A stretch of DNA of 33,665 nt from the NCBI GenBank assembly GCA_903832085.1, contig CAIKZZ010000004.1:1-33665 (forward strand). The letters run 5' to 3'. Source of the stretch: an uncultured Pseudomonadota bacterium (GTDB taxonomy: Bacteria; Pseudomonadota; Gammaproteobacteria; Steroidobacterales; Steroidobacteraceae). The position numbers were made by a program, and so were the translations under genes. Under the pieces are notes generated by a model that had not been told where the DNA came from, did not search any database, and saw only the letters and a list, made by a program, of their open reading frames with translations. Positions 1-9,140 of this stretch are shown here, piece after piece. Positions within the stretch are counted from its first letter, which is position 1. Each line of letters begins with the position of its first letter.

Positions 1-286
1 AGACCCGTCACGGTGCCACCAATGGAGTAGGTGTTGGTGGTGCAGTTGATGGCGACGTTCGTGACATTGGCGGTGGCGACGGTACCGGAGCCATTGCTCA
101 CGGTGCAGGTCTGACCCGTGGGTTGGGTGCTGACGGTGACGGCGTACGTACTGCCGGAGGCAATCTTGGTGCTGAACGTGAAGCTCGCTGTCGGGTTGGT
201 GATGACGGTCGAGTTAGTGGCTTTATTTTGCAGCGTGACGGATTTACCGGACGCCAGACCCGTCACGGTGCCACCAATGGAGTAGG
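1..286. repeat. Tandem 255-bp coding repeat (two partial copies)
   Basis: Bases 1-31 and 256-286 are identical, giving a 255-bp period that matches the 85-residue protein repeat. More copies probably continue beyond the left edge. Confidence 0.75.
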
Positions 287-392
287 AGGCCGCGCCTGCA
301 GTTGATGCATGAGCGATCAGCCAAACACTCAGACCGATAGCCCCTAGACCCCTAACGCCGAATAAACCCGCCAGACGAGCCAACTTTTTCAT
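1..392 (-). CDS. Secreted protein with 85-residue beta-type repeats (5' part, truncated by window edge)
   Basis: Reading the minus strand from ATG at 392-390 gives 130 codons with no stop before the window edge. The protein starts MKKLARLAGLFG, followed by a hydrophobic stretch (about residues 10-28) and a small-residue region near residues 29-35 (ASTAGAA), so a Sec signal peptide is likely. The mature part is rich in Thr, Ser, Gly and Val. The motif YSIGGTVTGL occurs at residues 37-46 and again at 122-131, which sets an 85-residue (255-bp) repeat. Each unit also carries TYAVTV, a QPTGQTC segment and a closing cysteine. This resembles the short extracellular repeats in large secreted or cell-surface proteobacterial proteins. 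Function is unknown; adhesion or a structural role would be a guess. No strong Shine-Dalgarno sequence precedes the ATG. The 3' part lies outside the window. Confidence 0.75.
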   Translation of the reverse strand, partial: MKKLARLAGLFGVRGLGAIGLSVWLIAHASTAGAASYSIGGTVTGLASGKSVTLQNKATNSTVITNPTASFTFSTKIASGSTYAVTVSTQPTGQTCTVSNGSGTVATANVTNVAINCTTNTYSIGGTVTG

Positions 393-590
393 CGTAAGTG
401 CCTAATTTATTACAGTTTTATTTCATCATAGCCAGACGCGCAATTTTTCCGAGCGGAGGTTAGCTAAAGTTAAGGGGTTCAGCCACAGCGATTTAACATA
501 TGTAGCGCCACTTGCAGCAAAATATCTGGAAGCATCGCGGCCAGCCGCTCGAGGGGTGTGGTTGGTGGTCGATACTGATCCGGGTTTTGA

Positions 591-640
591 GCCCTGAATC
601 GCGTGGACAGGGTGGGGCTGTTTCACGTAAAATTCAGGGC
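591..640 (+). promoter_or_regulatory. Structured leader RNA hairpin upstream of carA
   Basis: A long, interrupted stem can be drawn: GCCCTGAAT (591-599) pairs perfectly with ATTCAGGGC (632-640). GCGTG (601-605) then pairs with CACGT (624-628, one G-U), and ACAG (607-610) with CTGT (618-621), leaving a 7-nt loop GGTGGGG. It lies on the carA strand just before a terminator-like hairpin. Together they look like a cis-acting leader or a small RNA. The regulatory role is inferred. Confidence 0.5.
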
Positions 641-664
641 CGGTTTAGATGATGGCTACACGGT

Positions 665-709
665 AAGCGGGGGGAGAGCTCAAGTGAGAATCTCCTCCCG
701 CTTTGTTTT
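665..709 (+). terminator. Rho-independent terminator or attenuator upstream of carA
   Basis: AAGCGGGGGGAGA (665-677) pairs with TCTCCTCCCGCTT (691-703) as a 13-bp GC-rich stem with one G-U pair and a 13-nt loop. TGTTTT follows (704-709). It ends about 97 nt before the carA start. No gene upstream on this strand needs terminating, so attenuation of carAB, or the 3' end of a small RNA, are the leading explanations. Confidence 0.55.
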
Positions 710-805
710 ATCTGGGGCCTCCAGACCGGGTCCTGCCCGCCCGCGCGGGGGTGGTGATCGGTCACGCTGGTGGCAAACCGTTGTATTCGCTGCTGGAGAC
801 CTGAA

Positions 806-2011
806 TTGACTATACCTGCAGTGCTTGCCCTAGGAGACGGAACGGTCTTTTGGGGTGTATCCGTTGGCGCACCCGGTGTGACCACCGGCGAGGTGGTATT
901 TAATACTGCGATGACCGGCTATCAGGAAATCCTGACGGATCCCTCCTACGCGCAACAGATTGTCACATTGACCTACCCACACATCGGTAATTACGGCACG
1001 ACTCCTGAGGATTTGGAGTCAGCTGCGGTGTATGCCGCAGGGTTAGTCATCCGCGACTTGCCTTTAGTGCACAGCAATTGGCGCGCTACGGAGTCGCTAG
1101 GCAGCTTTCTAGTGCGCGGCAAGGTCGTGGCGATTGCCGATATTGATACCCGGCAACTCACTCGCCACTTGCGTGAGCATGGCGCGCAGTCCGGTTGCAT
1201 CATGGCCGGCGTTGAGGCTACGGCAGAGGCAGCCCTTATCCAAGCGCGCGCATTTGCCGGTCTTAAAGGGATGGATCTTGCGCAAGTCGTCAGCACGACT
1301 GAAGTGTATCAATGGAATGACGGTACCAACTGGGACGGGGAACGTGACAACGCAGCTCAGCCCCCGCACCGTTTGCACGTGGTGGCGTATGATTTTGGCA
1401 TCAAACGTAACATTTTGCGTTTGCTTGCTGATCATGGCTGTACGGTGACTGTGGTGCCAGCACGCACGAGTGCAAGTGCAGTGCTCGCCATGCATCCGGA
1501 CGGAATTTTCCTGTCCAATGGCCCCGGCGATCCGGAGCCATGCGATTACGCGATCGCGGCCATCAAAGAATTTTTAAAGACCGACATTCCGATGTTCGGA
1601 ATTTGTCTGGGTCATCAGTTGCTAGGGCTCAGCTTGGGAGCCCGTACGCTCAAGATGAAATTCGGGCACCACGGCGCGAACCACCCAGTGCAGGATCTCG
1701 ATACGCAGCGAGTGTATATCACGAGTCAAAATCACGGCTTCGCGGTTGATGAAGCGACCTTGCCTGCGAATGTGCGCGCGACACACCGTTCGCTGTTTGA
1801 TGGCTCTTTGCAAGGTATTGAAGTGCAAGATAAGCCGGCGTTTAGTTTTCAAGGTCATCCAGAAGCGAGTCCCGGACCCCACGACATTGCCGGCTTATTT
1901 AGCCGTTTTGTGCTTGAAATGGTGACGCGTATTCGCCGCAAAATCGCAGTGCGTGATGGCGTCGCACCGACGGGCCAAGCGGGCGCAGAAGACCATACGG
2001 GAGCGCCGTGA
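806..2011 (+). CDS. carA: Carbamoyl-phosphate synthase small (glutaminase) subunit
   Basis: CarA hydrolyses glutamine and channels ammonia to CarB to make carbamoyl phosphate for pyrimidine and arginine synthesis. The 401-residue product matches CarA throughout: an N-terminal CarA-specific domain ([20 protein letters not shown], residues 28-47) and a C-terminal class I glutamine amidotransferase domain. The nucleophile is Cys267 in GICLGHQ, with His351 and Glu353 in [11 protein letters not shown]. The frame opens upstream at 770, but TTG at 806 is chosen. GGAGA at 795-799 sits 6 nt before it, and the protein then begins [13 protein letters not shown], as in family members. Its last base is shared with the carB ATG, implying co-transcription and coupled translation. 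A structured leader precedes it. Confidence 0.95.
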   Translation: MTIPAVLALGDGTVFWGVSVGAPGVTTGEVVFNTAMTGYQEILTDPSYAQQIVTLTYPHIGNYGTTPEDLESAAVYAAGLVIRDLPLVHSNWRATESLGSFLVRGKVVAIADIDTRQLTRHLREHGAQSGCIMAGVEATAEAALIQARAFAGLKGMDLAQVVSTTEVYQWNDGTNWDGERDNAAQPPHRLHVVAYDFGIKRNILRLLADHGCTVTVVPARTSASAVLAMHPDGIFLSNGPGDPEPCDYAIAAIKEFLKTDIPMFGICLGHQLLGLSLGARTLKMKFGHHGANHPVQDLDTQRVYITSQNHGFAVDEATLPANVRATHRSLFDGSLQGIEVQDKPAFSFQGHPEASPGPHDIAGLFSRFVLEMVTRIRRKIAVRDGVAPTGQAGAEDHTGAP

Positions 2012-5000
2012 TGCCTAAGCGCAGTGATATTAAATCAGTACTGATCATTGGCGCCGGGCCGATCATCATTGGGCAAGCCTGTGAGTTTGATTATTCCGGC
2101 GCGCAAGCCTGCAAATCGTTACGGGAGGAGGGCTATCGCGTCATCCTGGTGAACTCCAATCCCGCAACGATCATGACCGATCCTGAAATGGCGGATGCGG
2201 TGTACATCGAGCCGGTACACTGGCGGACCGTTGCCAGAATCATCGAGAAAGAACGGCCTGATGCATTGCTGCCTACGATGGGTGGACAGACCGCGCTCAA
2301 TTGCGCGCTCGATCTCGTACGCGAGGGTGTGCTCGAAAAATTTAAGGTTGAGTTAATCGGTGCGTCGCGCGATGCCATCGACATGGCCGAAGATCGTGAG
2401 CGGTTTCGTAACGCCATGCGCGAGATTGGTCTTGAGACACCCCGTGCATGCATCGCGCACAGCTTGGACGAGGCGCTGGCAGTTCATGCGGAAATTGGCT
2501 ACCCAACCGTCATTCGGCCATCGTTTACGCTGGGTGGTAGCGGTGGCGGCATTGCCTACAATAGAGAAGAATTTGAAGCGATCGTTGCGCGTGGCTTAGA
2601 TGCATCGCCAACCAGCGAAGTGTTGCTTGAGGAGTCAGTGCTCGGCTGGAAAGAGTTCGAGATGGAGGTTGTGCGCGATTCTGCAGACAACTGCATCATC
2701 ATCTGTGCGATCGAAAACTTAGACCCCATGGGTGTGCATACCGGCGATTCGATTACCGTTGCGCCCGCCCAGACCCTGACTGATAAAGAGTATCAACGAC
2801 TGCGTGATGCCTCGATTGCAGTGTTACGTAAGATCGGCGTTGACACCGGCGGCTCGAATGTTCAGTTTGCGATCAACCCAAAAGATGGTCGTGTTTTTGT
2901 GATCGAGATGAATCCGCGCGTGTCGCGCTCGTCGGCACTGGCCTCGAAGGCCACAGGATTTCCGATTGCAAAAGTCGCTGCAAAGCTTGCAGTTGGCTAT
3001 ACGCTCGATGAGCTTAAGAATGATATTACTGGCGGTGCCACGCCAGTCTCATTTGAGCCTGCAATCGACTACGTAGTAACAAAGATTCCGCGTTTTACCT
3101 TCGAGAAATTTCCAGGTGCGAACACGCGGCTCACAACGCAGATGAAGTCAGTGGGCGAGGTGATGGCGATTGGTCGCACCTTTCAGGAGTCGCTGCAAAA
3201 AGCACTGCGAAGCTTAGAGACGGGTCTAACTGGGCTGGATGAGATACTCAGCCTGCCGTTAAATGATGAAGCTGAGTCCACGCTGAGTCACGAGCTGCGC
3301 CATCCTAGCGGTCAGCGTTTGTTGTACGTGGCTGATGCCTTCCGTGCTGGTTGGAGTTTGGCGCGAGTGCAGGAACATAGCGCGATTGATCCTTGGTTCT
3401 TAGTGCAGATCGAGGATTTGGTGCGCGAGGAGACTGCAGTGCGTAGCGCAGGCTTCGCTGCGCTTGATCGGGCAAGGTTGCGTGGCCTGAAGCGCAAAGG
3501 CTTTTCAGATGCACGACTCGCGCGACTGCTGACGATGCGCGAGGATCTGCTGCGGACCCATCGGCATCAGCTCAAGTTATTCCCAGTCTATAAGCGGGTC
3601 GATACCTGCGCGGCAGAGTTTGCGACAGCCACGGCTTATCTGTACTCAACCTATGAGGATGAGTGCGAAGCGCTACCCACTAAAAATCGCAAAATCATGA
3701 TTCTCGGTGGTGGTCCAAATCGTATCGGTCAAGGAATTGAGTTTGATTACTGCTGCGTGCATGCAGCTTTGGCGCTGCGTGAGGACGGCTTTGAGACCAT
3801 TATGGTCAACTGCAATCCAGAGACAGTGTCCACCGACTACGACACCTCCAACAGGTTGTACTTTGAGCCGCTAACCTTTGAAGACGTGATGGAGATTATT
3901 GCCAAAGAGCAGCCTGAAGGTGTCATCGTGCAGTACGGTGGCCAGACACCACTGAAGCTGTCGCGGCTATTGGAAGCGGCTGGGGCGCCTATCATTGGCA
4001 CGTCGCCCGATGCGATCGATGTGGCAGAAGATCGCGAGCGGTTTCAGCAGTTGATCGTGGAGCTCGGCTTGAGGCAGCCCGCGAATGCCACAGCGCGCAC
4101 CGAGGCGCAAGCGGTTGAACTCGCCGAACGAGTGGGCTATCCGTTGGTCGTACGACCTTCCTATGTGCTGGGTGGTCGGGCGATGGAGGTGGTCTTTAGT
4201 GTTGATGACTTAACAACCTATATGACCGAAGCGGTGCAGGTCTCCAATAACAGTCCTGTATTACTTGATCGGTTTTTAGATCTCGCCACAGAGGTCGATG
4301 TGGACGCGATCTGTGATGGCACCGATGTGTTAATTGGTGGAATCATGGAGCACATCGAGCAGGCAGGTGTGCATTCGGGTGATTCCTCCTGTTCGCTGCC
4401 ACCGTATTCGCTATCAGCAGACTTGCAAGAGGAGCTGCGGGCTCAGACGCGACAGATGGCATTGAGTCTCAAAGTGGTGGGCCTCATGAATGTGCAGTTC
4501 GCAATTCAAAGTGGCGTTGTTTATGTCCGTGAGGTGAATCCGCGCGCGGCACGCACAGTGCCGGTTGTGTCAAAAGCAACTGGCTATCAGTTGGCAAAAA
4601 TTGCAGCACGGGTCATGGTGGGTCAAAGCCTTAGGAGCCAAGGCGCTCTGACTGAGCGCGTACCGCATTATTACTCGGTGAAGGAAGCGGTCTTCCCGTT
4701 TGCGAAGTTCCCCGAGGCGGATCCAATTTTGGGTCCTGAGATGAAATCGACTGGTGAGGTTATGGGCACAGGCCGCACCTTTGGCGAGGCCTATGCGAAG
4801 GCGCAAAGTGGCTCTGGTGTTGAGTTGCCACAGCGTGGGGTGTGTTTGCTGTCGGTGCGCGAGCGGGATAAGCCGGCTGCCGTTAATCTGGCGCGTGAAT
4901 TGCTTGCGCGCGGATTTGAATTGATTGCGACTGAGGGTACTGCGCGTGCGCTACAGGCGGCAGGGCTTGGGTGTCGCGTCGCGTTAAAGGTGCGTGAAGG

Positions 5001-5235
5001 CCGCCCACACATTGTTGATATGATAAAGAACGATGAAATTCAGCTGATCGTGAATACCACCGAGGGTAAGCAGGCGGTGCGCGAGTCGCGCTCCATCCGT
5101 CGTGAAGCGGTGGCCCGTAAAGTGACTTACTACACCACCTTGCCAGCTGCACGAGCGACCTGTGATGCGCTTGACCATGTGACTGAGGTGGAAGTGAACC
5201 GTTTGCAAGATTTGCATAAGGAGTTGCACTCGTGA
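2011..5235 (+). CDS. carB: Carbamoyl-phosphate synthase large subunit
   Basis: CarB makes carbamoyl phosphate from bicarbonate, ammonia supplied by CarA, and two ATP. The 1074-residue length fits the family (E. coli 1073). Two homologous ATP-grasp halves are visible: the first begins [20 protein letters not shown] and contains [20 protein letters not shown]; the second begins [18 protein letters not shown] and contains [19 protein letters not shown]. An oligomerisation segment lies between them. The last 140 or so residues form the MGS-like allosteric domain, with [19 protein letters not shown] and NTTEGKQ. This is the region that binds UMP, IMP and ornithine in E. coli. ATG 2011 gives [10 protein letters not shown] as in E. 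coli; an in-frame GTG at 2008 is possible. GGGAG lies 7 nt upstream. The gene overlaps carA by 1 nt and greA by 4 nt. Confidence 0.97.
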   Translation: MPKRSDIKSVLIIGAGPIIIGQACEFDYSGAQACKSLREEGYRVILVNSNPATIMTDPEMADAVYIEPVHWRTVARIIEKERPDALLPTMGGQTALNCALDLVREGVLEKFKVELIGASRDAIDMAEDRERFRNAMREIGLETPRACIAHSLDEALAVHAEIGYPTVIRPSFTLGGSGGGIAYNREEFEAIVARGLDASPTSEVLLEESVLGWKEFEMEVVRDSADNCIIICAIENLDPMGVHTGDSITVAPAQTLTDKEYQRLRDASIAVLRKIGVDTGGSNVQFAINPKDGRVFVIEMNPRVSRSSALASKATGFPIAKVAAKLAVGYTLDELKNDITGGATPVSFEPAIDYVVTKIPRFTFEKFPGANTRLTTQMKSVGEVMAIGRTFQESLQKALRSLETGLTGLDEILSLPLNDEAESTLSHELRHPSGQRLLYVADAFRAGWSLARVQEHSAIDPWFLVQIEDLVREETAVRSAGFAALDRARLRGLKRKGFSDARLARLLTMREDLLRTHRHQLKLFPVYKRVDTCAAEFATATAYLYSTYEDECEALPTKNRKIMILGGGPNRIGQGIEFDYCCVHAALALREDGFETIMVNCNPETVSTDYDTSNRLYFEPLTFEDVMEIIAKEQPEGVIVQYGGQTPLKLSRLLEAAGAPIIGTSPDAIDVAEDRERFQQLIVELGLRQPANATARTEAQAVELAERVGYPLVVRPSYVLGGRAMEVVFSVDDLTTYMTEAVQVSNNSPVLLDRFLDLATEVDVDAICDGTDVLIGGIMEHIEQAGVHSGDSSCSLPPYSLSADLQEELRAQTRQMALSLKVVGLMNVQFAIQSGVVYVREVNPRAARTVPVVSKATGYQLAKIAARVMVGQSLRSQGALTERVPHYYSVKEAVFPFAKFPEADPILGPEMKSTGEVMGTGRTFGEAYAKAQSGSGVELPQRGVCLLSVRERDKPAAVNLARELLARGFELIATEGTARALQAAGLGCRVALKVREGRPHIVDMIKNDEIQLIVNTTEGKQAVRESRSIRREAVARKVTYYTTLPAARATCDALDHVTEVEVNRLQDLHKELHS

Positions 5236-5708
5236 GACGTTCCCCGATTACGGCCCGCGGTGCAGAGCGCATGCGAGCGGAGCTAAAGCGGCTCAAAGCC
5301 GAAGACCGACCGACAGTGATCAAGGCGATTGCTGAGGCTCGCGGTCATGGCGATCTGTCCGAAAACGCCGAGTATCACGCGGCGCGTGAACAGCAAAGTT
5401 TTATTGAAGGCAGAATCAACGAGATCGAAACGAAGTTGGGCAATGCTGAGATTATTGACGTATCGAGCTTGCCGCAGACGGGTCGAGTCGTGTTCGGTGC
5501 GACGGTCGAGCTCGAGGCTCAGCAAGGGGGTGCGCGTGCGCGCTACCAGATCGTGGGTGAAGACGAAGCAGACATTCGGCAGGGTTTAATTGCAATCACC
5601 TCGCCAATTGCCCGTGCGCTGGTCGGTAAGGAGGAGGGTGATGTGGTGGATGTACAGGCGCCTGGTGGCGTGCACAGCTACGAAATCGTCAAGGTGAGTT
5701 ACGAGTGA
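5232..5708 (+). CDS. greA: Transcription elongation factor GreA
   Basis: GreA enters the RNA polymerase secondary channel and stimulates cleavage of backtracked transcripts. The 158-residue length is exactly typical. The N-terminal coiled coil (about residues 8-75) carries the tip motif [16 protein letters not shown]. Asp41 and Glu44 are the acidic residues known to position the catalytic metal. The C-terminal FKBP-like domain (about 80-158) contains [25 protein letters not shown] and a closing YEIVKVSY. The GTG start overlaps the carB stop by 4 nt (GTGA), and its own stop overlaps the next gene in the same way, so it belongs to the carAB transcript, a common arrangement. Confidence 0.96.
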   Translation: MRRSPITARGAERMRAELKRLKAEDRPTVIKAIAEARGHGDLSENAEYHAAREQQSFIEGRINEIETKLGNAEIIDVSSLPQTGRVVFGATVELEAQQGGARARYQIVGEDEADIRQGLIAITSPIARALVGKEEGDVVDVQAPGGVHSYEIVKVSYE

Positions 5709-6124
5709 TTTTCTTGCGCCGCTTGATGCTAGCGGTGTGGGCTGGTGGGTTGCTGGCGGTGGGTGGCTTGGTGGCGCCCGCAGTGTTCGCGGTGTTGACC
5801 GATCGACGTTTGGCCGGTCGTGTAGTGGCCGAACTGTTGACGCGCGTCACACTCGTGAGCTTGGTCTTTGCCGTGTTGCTTGGGTTCGCCATGGTGCTAT
5901 TTGATCGCAGTGACGGTGCCCGCCGACGGGCCGTTTACACCCTGCTGCCCGGGGTCTTGCTGGCGTGCAACGAGTATGTAGTACGGCCGACCCTACAGCT
6001 TGCGCGCGTTGTGTCAGGCGGAAACTCAATGGTGTTTGCTGTGTGGCACAGCGTGTCAGCAGGTCTTTATGTCGTCGCCACCCTCGTTGTGGTGGGCTTG
6101 CTCGTTGTGGAGTTCCGGCGCTGA
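5705..6124 (+). CDS. Small integral membrane protein, DUF4149-like
   Basis: The 139-residue product has about four hydrophobic segments (near residues 7-30, 46-64, 80-88 and 112-135). A short charged loop, DRSDGARRR, lies near residues 68-76. Composition and the position directly after greA resemble the DUF4149/TMEM205-like proteins found after greA in many proteobacteria; this family call is from memory and no catalytic motif is visible. The start is GTG at 5705, inside a GTGA overlap with the greA stop. Function is unknown. It closes the carAB-greA operon and faces yhbY across a 41-bp convergent gap. Confidence 0.7.
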   Translation: MIFLRRLMLAVWAGGLLAVGGLVAPAVFAVLTDRRLAGRVVAELLTRVTLVSLVFAVLLGFAMVLFDRSDGARRRAVYTLLPGVLLACNEYVVRPTLQLARVVSGGNSMVFAVWHSVSAGLYVVATLVVVGLLVVEFRR

Positions 6125-6165
6125 GTGCTGCGGGTCTTTAGGGTCTACGCGCAGATGGCAGACTG

Positions 6166-6465
6166 TTAGTCGGGAATGACGATGCGGCTCATGCCCTTGG
6201 TATTTGGTCGAAACAGCAGCGCCACGTTCCCGATGCGCTGCACGAGGGTTGAGGTTGTGCGAGTCGTTAGAGCGGTCAGCGCAAGATCGCGCGCCTCGCG
6301 CTCGCCCACGCGGGCTTTGACTTTGACGAGCTCGTGGTCTGTTAGCGCTCGGTCCATTTCAGCGACGACCGCATCGGTGAGGCCGGCGTTGCCGAGTGTC
6401 ACAATGGGGTGTAGCGCGTGACCGATGCGGCGGAGGTACTTTTTTTGTCGTTCATTCAGCGTCAT
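6166..6465 (-). CDS. yhbY: YhbY family CRM-domain RNA-binding protein
   Basis: YhbY is a small RNA-binding protein associated with assembly of the 50S ribosomal subunit. The whole 99-residue product is one CRM domain: LNERQKKYLRRIGHALHPIV at the N-terminus, the GxxG-type loop LGNAGLT, the conserved DHELVKVKARVGEREARD, and a C-terminal strand with the family pattern IGNVALLFRPN. The frame is open up to 6516, but ATG 6465 matches the normal family start (MTLNERQKKY). It diverges from rlmE, as in E. coli. A perfect TATAAT sits on this strand at 6477-6472, only 6 nt before the ATG, so the mRNA may be leaderless or start further upstream. Confidence 0.92.
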   Translation of the reverse strand: MTLNERQKKYLRRIGHALHPIVTLGNAGLTDAVVAEMDRALTDHELVKVKARVGEREARDLALTALTTRTTSTLVQRIGNVALLFRPNTKGMSRIVIPD

Positions 6466-6471
6466 CCGGTC

Positions 6472-6477
6472 ATTATA
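6472..6477 (-). promoter_or_regulatory. Candidate -10 hexamer for yhbY
   Basis: The minus strand reads TATAAT here, a perfect sigma70 -10 hexamer six bases before the yhbY ATG. No good -35 box is visible at 16-18 bp, so this is tentative. Confidence 0.3.
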
Positions 6478-6532
6478 AGCGATCCTGGGTGCTGCGCGCA
6501 GATTGCGCGATCGCACGGGCTAGGTGGAAGTT

Positions 6533-7159
6533 GTGGCGAAACGTAGCAAATCGAGTGAACGCTGGCTGAAAGAGCATGTCGCGGATGCGTACGTGCAGCG
6601 CGCCCATAAGCAAGGGGCTCGATCGCGTGCGTTCTTTAAGCTCGAGGAGCTCGATGCGGCCGAGCACCTGATTCGCCCGGGCATGGTGATCGTCGATTTG
6701 GGGGCAGCTCCAGGTGGCTGGAGTCAGTATGCTGCTAAAGTATTGAAAGGAAAAGGCTTTATCATCGCCATAGACCTGTTGCCTATGGATCCCATCGTGG
6801 GGGTCGAGTTTATCCAGGGTGATTTTCGGGAGCCAGAGGCCTTGCAGAGCCTACAAGACATCTTGGCTGGGCGACCGGTAGACCTTGTGATGTCCGACAT
6901 GGCCCCCAATATGAGCGGTATTGATGCCGTGGATCAGCCCCGCGCGCTGTATTTGGCGGAACTGAGCCTTGAGTTTAGCCGCGAAGTCCTGAAGCCTGGG
7001 GGTGTGTTGCTCGCCAAAATGTTCCAAGGCGCCGGCTTTGATGAGTATTTAAGGGTAGCGCGTAAGGAATTTACGAAGGTTCGGATGAAGAAGCCGCCCG
7101 CGTCGCGGGCACGCAGTTCTGAGATGTATCTGCTAGCGACGGGCCGGCGGATACTGTAA
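6533..7159 (+). CDS. rlmE: 23S rRNA (uridine-2'-O)-methyltransferase RlmE (FtsJ/RrmJ)
   Basis: RlmE methylates the 2'-O of U2552 in the 23S rRNA A-loop using S-adenosylmethionine. From GTG 6533 the product is 208 residues (E. coli 209). The SAM-binding motif [12 protein letters not shown] spans residues 54-65. The catalytic tetrad maps to Lys36 (AFFK), Asp122 (SDMAPNMSG), Lys162 (AKMFQG) and Glu197 (SSEMY), each two below the E. coli numbers. GTG 6533 gives [15 protein letters not shown], a usual start for the family, with AGGTGG at 6522-6527. An in-frame GTG at 6524 is the alternative. The gene is followed by ftsH after 45 bp, as in E. coli. Confidence 0.95.
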   Translation: MAKRSKSSERWLKEHVADAYVQRAHKQGARSRAFFKLEELDAAEHLIRPGMVIVDLGAAPGGWSQYAAKVLKGKGFIIAIDLLPMDPIVGVEFIQGDFREPEALQSLQDILAGRPVDLVMSDMAPNMSGIDAVDQPRALYLAELSLEFSREVLKPGGVLLAKMFQGAGFDEYLRVARKEFTKVRMKKPPASRARSSEMYLLATGRRIL

Positions 7160-7204
7160 GTTGCTGTAAACAGACACGATGATGCACCGTCAGGAGCTTG
7201 CGCT

Positions 7205-9133
7205 TTGAACGATTTGACCAAGAACGTCCTTTTATGGGTCGTCATAGCTGCCGTGTTGTTGGCGGTGTTCTCGAACTTCGGCAACCGGACTGCGGCGACC
7301 GCTGAGATTCAGTATTCGCAGTTTCTGTCGGAGGTTGAAAGTAACACCATCCGCACAGCGCAAATTAAAGGTGAGTCGATCAGCGGTACGCGCGCGAGCG
7401 GCGAGCAGTACGTGACGTACAGTCCCGAGACCGACAACACGGAGCTCATCACCTTCCTTAAAAAACACAATGTCGCATTTGGTGCAGCAGCACCTGAGCG
7501 GCAGTCGTTCCTGATGCAGTTGTTTGTGTCGTCATTTCCGGTGATGTTGCTCATTGGTGTGTGGGTTTACTTCATGCGGCAAATGCAAGGTGGCGCCGGA
7601 GGGCGCGGTGCGATGAGCTTCGGCAAGAGTCGCGCACGCCTGTTGACCGAGGACCAGGTGAGCGTGACGTTTGCTGACGTGGCTGGCGTGGAGGAAGCCA
7701 AAGAGGAAGTGAAAGAAATCGTTGATTTCTTAAAAGACCCAGCAAAGTTTCAAAAGCTCGGTGGCAAGATTCCCAAGGGTGTACTGATGGTTGGTAACCC
7801 CGGCACGGGCAAAACATTGCTGGCGCGAGCGATAGCGGGCGAGGCAAAAGTGCCTTTTTTCACAATCTCCGGTTCTGATTTTGTGGAGATGTTTGTCGGT
7901 GTCGGCGCATCGCGCGTGCGCGATATGTTTGAGCAGGCGAAAAAGCATGCGCCTTGCATTATTTTCATCGACGAGATCGATGCGGTTGGTCGGCATCGCG
8001 GTGCGGGTCTAGGTGGCGGGCATGACGAACGCGAGCAGACGCTGAACCAGTTACTCGTTGAGATGGACGGATTTGAGGGTAACGAAGGCATCATTGTCAT
8101 TGCCGCCACGAATCGCCCGGACGTGCTCGATCCTGCGTTGCTGCGTCCGGGTCGCTTTGATCGTCAGGTGGTCGTGCCTCTGCCGGATGTGCGGGGCCGC
8201 GAGCAGATTTTAAAAGTGCACATGCGCAAAGTGCCGGTCGCTGATGATGTGAAGCCATCCTTAATTGCGCGCGGTACGCCAGGGTTTTCAGGCGCTGATC
8301 TTGCGAATTTGGTGAATGAGGCAGCGCTCTTCGCGGCACGTGGCAATAGACGCGTGGTGTCGATGGAGGAGTTCGAGCGCGCCAAGGATAAAATCATGAT
8401 GGGCGCGGAGCGCCGCTCAATGGTCATGACGGAGGCTGAGAAAAGCCTGACGGCGTATCACGAAGCTGGGCATGCGATTGTGGGCTTGACGGTGCCTGAG
8501 CACGACCCAGTTTACAAGGTGACGATCATTCCACGTGGTCGCGCACTTGGCGTCACGATGTTCCTGCCCGAGCAGGATCGCTACAGTTTATCCAAGCGTC
8601 GACTGGAGAGCAGTATCGCCACGCTCTATGGCGGTCGCGTCGCAGAAGAGTTGGTGTTTGGTAAGGATGCGATCACCACGGGTGCGTCGAACGATATCGA
8701 GAGGGCAACCGAATTGGCGCGCAATATGGTCACGAAATGGGGACTGTCGGATCGCCTGGGTCCACAGAGCTATAGTGAGGATCAGGGCGAGGTGTTTCTT
8801 GGACGCAGCGTAACGCAGCATAAACAAGTGTCGGATGTAACGGCGCATGTGATTGATGAGGAAGTGCGTAACGTAATCGATTCAAACTATGCGCGCGCTA
8901 AGACCATCTTGGAGACGCATCTTGCTCAGCTGCATAAGATGGCTGAGGCGCTGATTCGGTACGAGACGATCGATGAGAGCCAAATTCGCGACATCATGGC
9001 GGGGCGTGAGCCCAAGCCGCCTGCTGATTGGGAGGATATGTCGCAGTCGCCACCACCAGGAGCGCCGCCCGTCACGACTGATGCAGGCGCGAGCCTAGGC
9101 GTGGTGCCACCGGCGCCAGCGGGACAGCACTGA
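7205..9133 (+). CDS. ftsH: ATP-dependent zinc metalloprotease FtsH
   Basis: FtsH is a membrane-anchored AAA+ protease that degrades misfolded membrane proteins and regulators such as LpxC. The 642-residue product has an N-terminal transmembrane helix (about residues 7-26), a periplasmic domain, and a second helix near [14 protein letters not shown]. The AAA domain follows, with Walker [12 protein letters not shown] and an arginine-finger region LRPGRFDRQ. The zinc protease domain has HEAGH at residues 419-423 and a third-ligand region [17 protein letters not shown]. The start is TTG 7205, with AGGAG 8 nt upstream. Walker A reads GNPGTGKT (197-204) rather than the usual GPPGTGKT. The C-terminal tail is Pro-rich. 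Order rlmE-ftsH-folP-glmM is as in E. coli. Confidence 0.97.
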   Translation: MNDLTKNVLLWVVIAAVLLAVFSNFGNRTAATAEIQYSQFLSEVESNTIRTAQIKGESISGTRASGEQYVTYSPETDNTELITFLKKHNVAFGAAAPERQSFLMQLFVSSFPVMLLIGVWVYFMRQMQGGAGGRGAMSFGKSRARLLTEDQVSVTFADVAGVEEAKEEVKEIVDFLKDPAKFQKLGGKIPKGVLMVGNPGTGKTLLARAIAGEAKVPFFTISGSDFVEMFVGVGASRVRDMFEQAKKHAPCIIFIDEIDAVGRHRGAGLGGGHDEREQTLNQLLVEMDGFEGNEGIIVIAATNRPDVLDPALLRPGRFDRQVVVPLPDVRGREQILKVHMRKVPVADDVKPSLIARGTPGFSGADLANLVNEAALFAARGNRRVVSMEEFERAKDKIMMGAERRSMVMTEAEKSLTAYHEAGHAIVGLTVPEHDPVYKVTIIPRGRALGVTMFLPEQDRYSLSKRRLESSIATLYGGRVAEELVFGKDAITTGASNDIERATELARNMVTKWGLSDRLGPQSYSEDQGEVFLGRSVTQHKQVSDVTAHVIDEEVRNVIDSNYARAKTILETHLAQLHKMAEALIRYETIDESQIRDIMAGREPKPPADWEDMSQSPPPGAPPVTTDAGASLGVVPPAPAGQH

Positions 9134-9140
9134 GACACCT

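Larger units (their letters stand above)
393..805. other. Gene-free stretch between the divergent repeat protein and carA
   Basis: No convincing gene was seen. The left part, near 400-470, is AT-rich and would hold the minus-strand promoter of the repeat protein. The right part holds two RNA hairpins on the carA strand (listed separately) and a GC-rich run near 735-750. No sigma70 promoter for carA could be placed confidently. Confidence 0.6.

Noticed and set aside
123-305. 60-codon plus-strand frame at the left edge
   Set aside because: It is antisense to the repeat protein and its sequence simply mirrors the repeat composition.
603-809. Open frame of 68 codons upstream of carA whose stop overlaps the carA TTG (TTGA)
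   Set aside because: It begins inside the first hairpin, runs through the terminator-like stem, has no ribosome site and an Arg/Gly-rich composition. The overlap could be chance, so it is not listed as a leader peptide.
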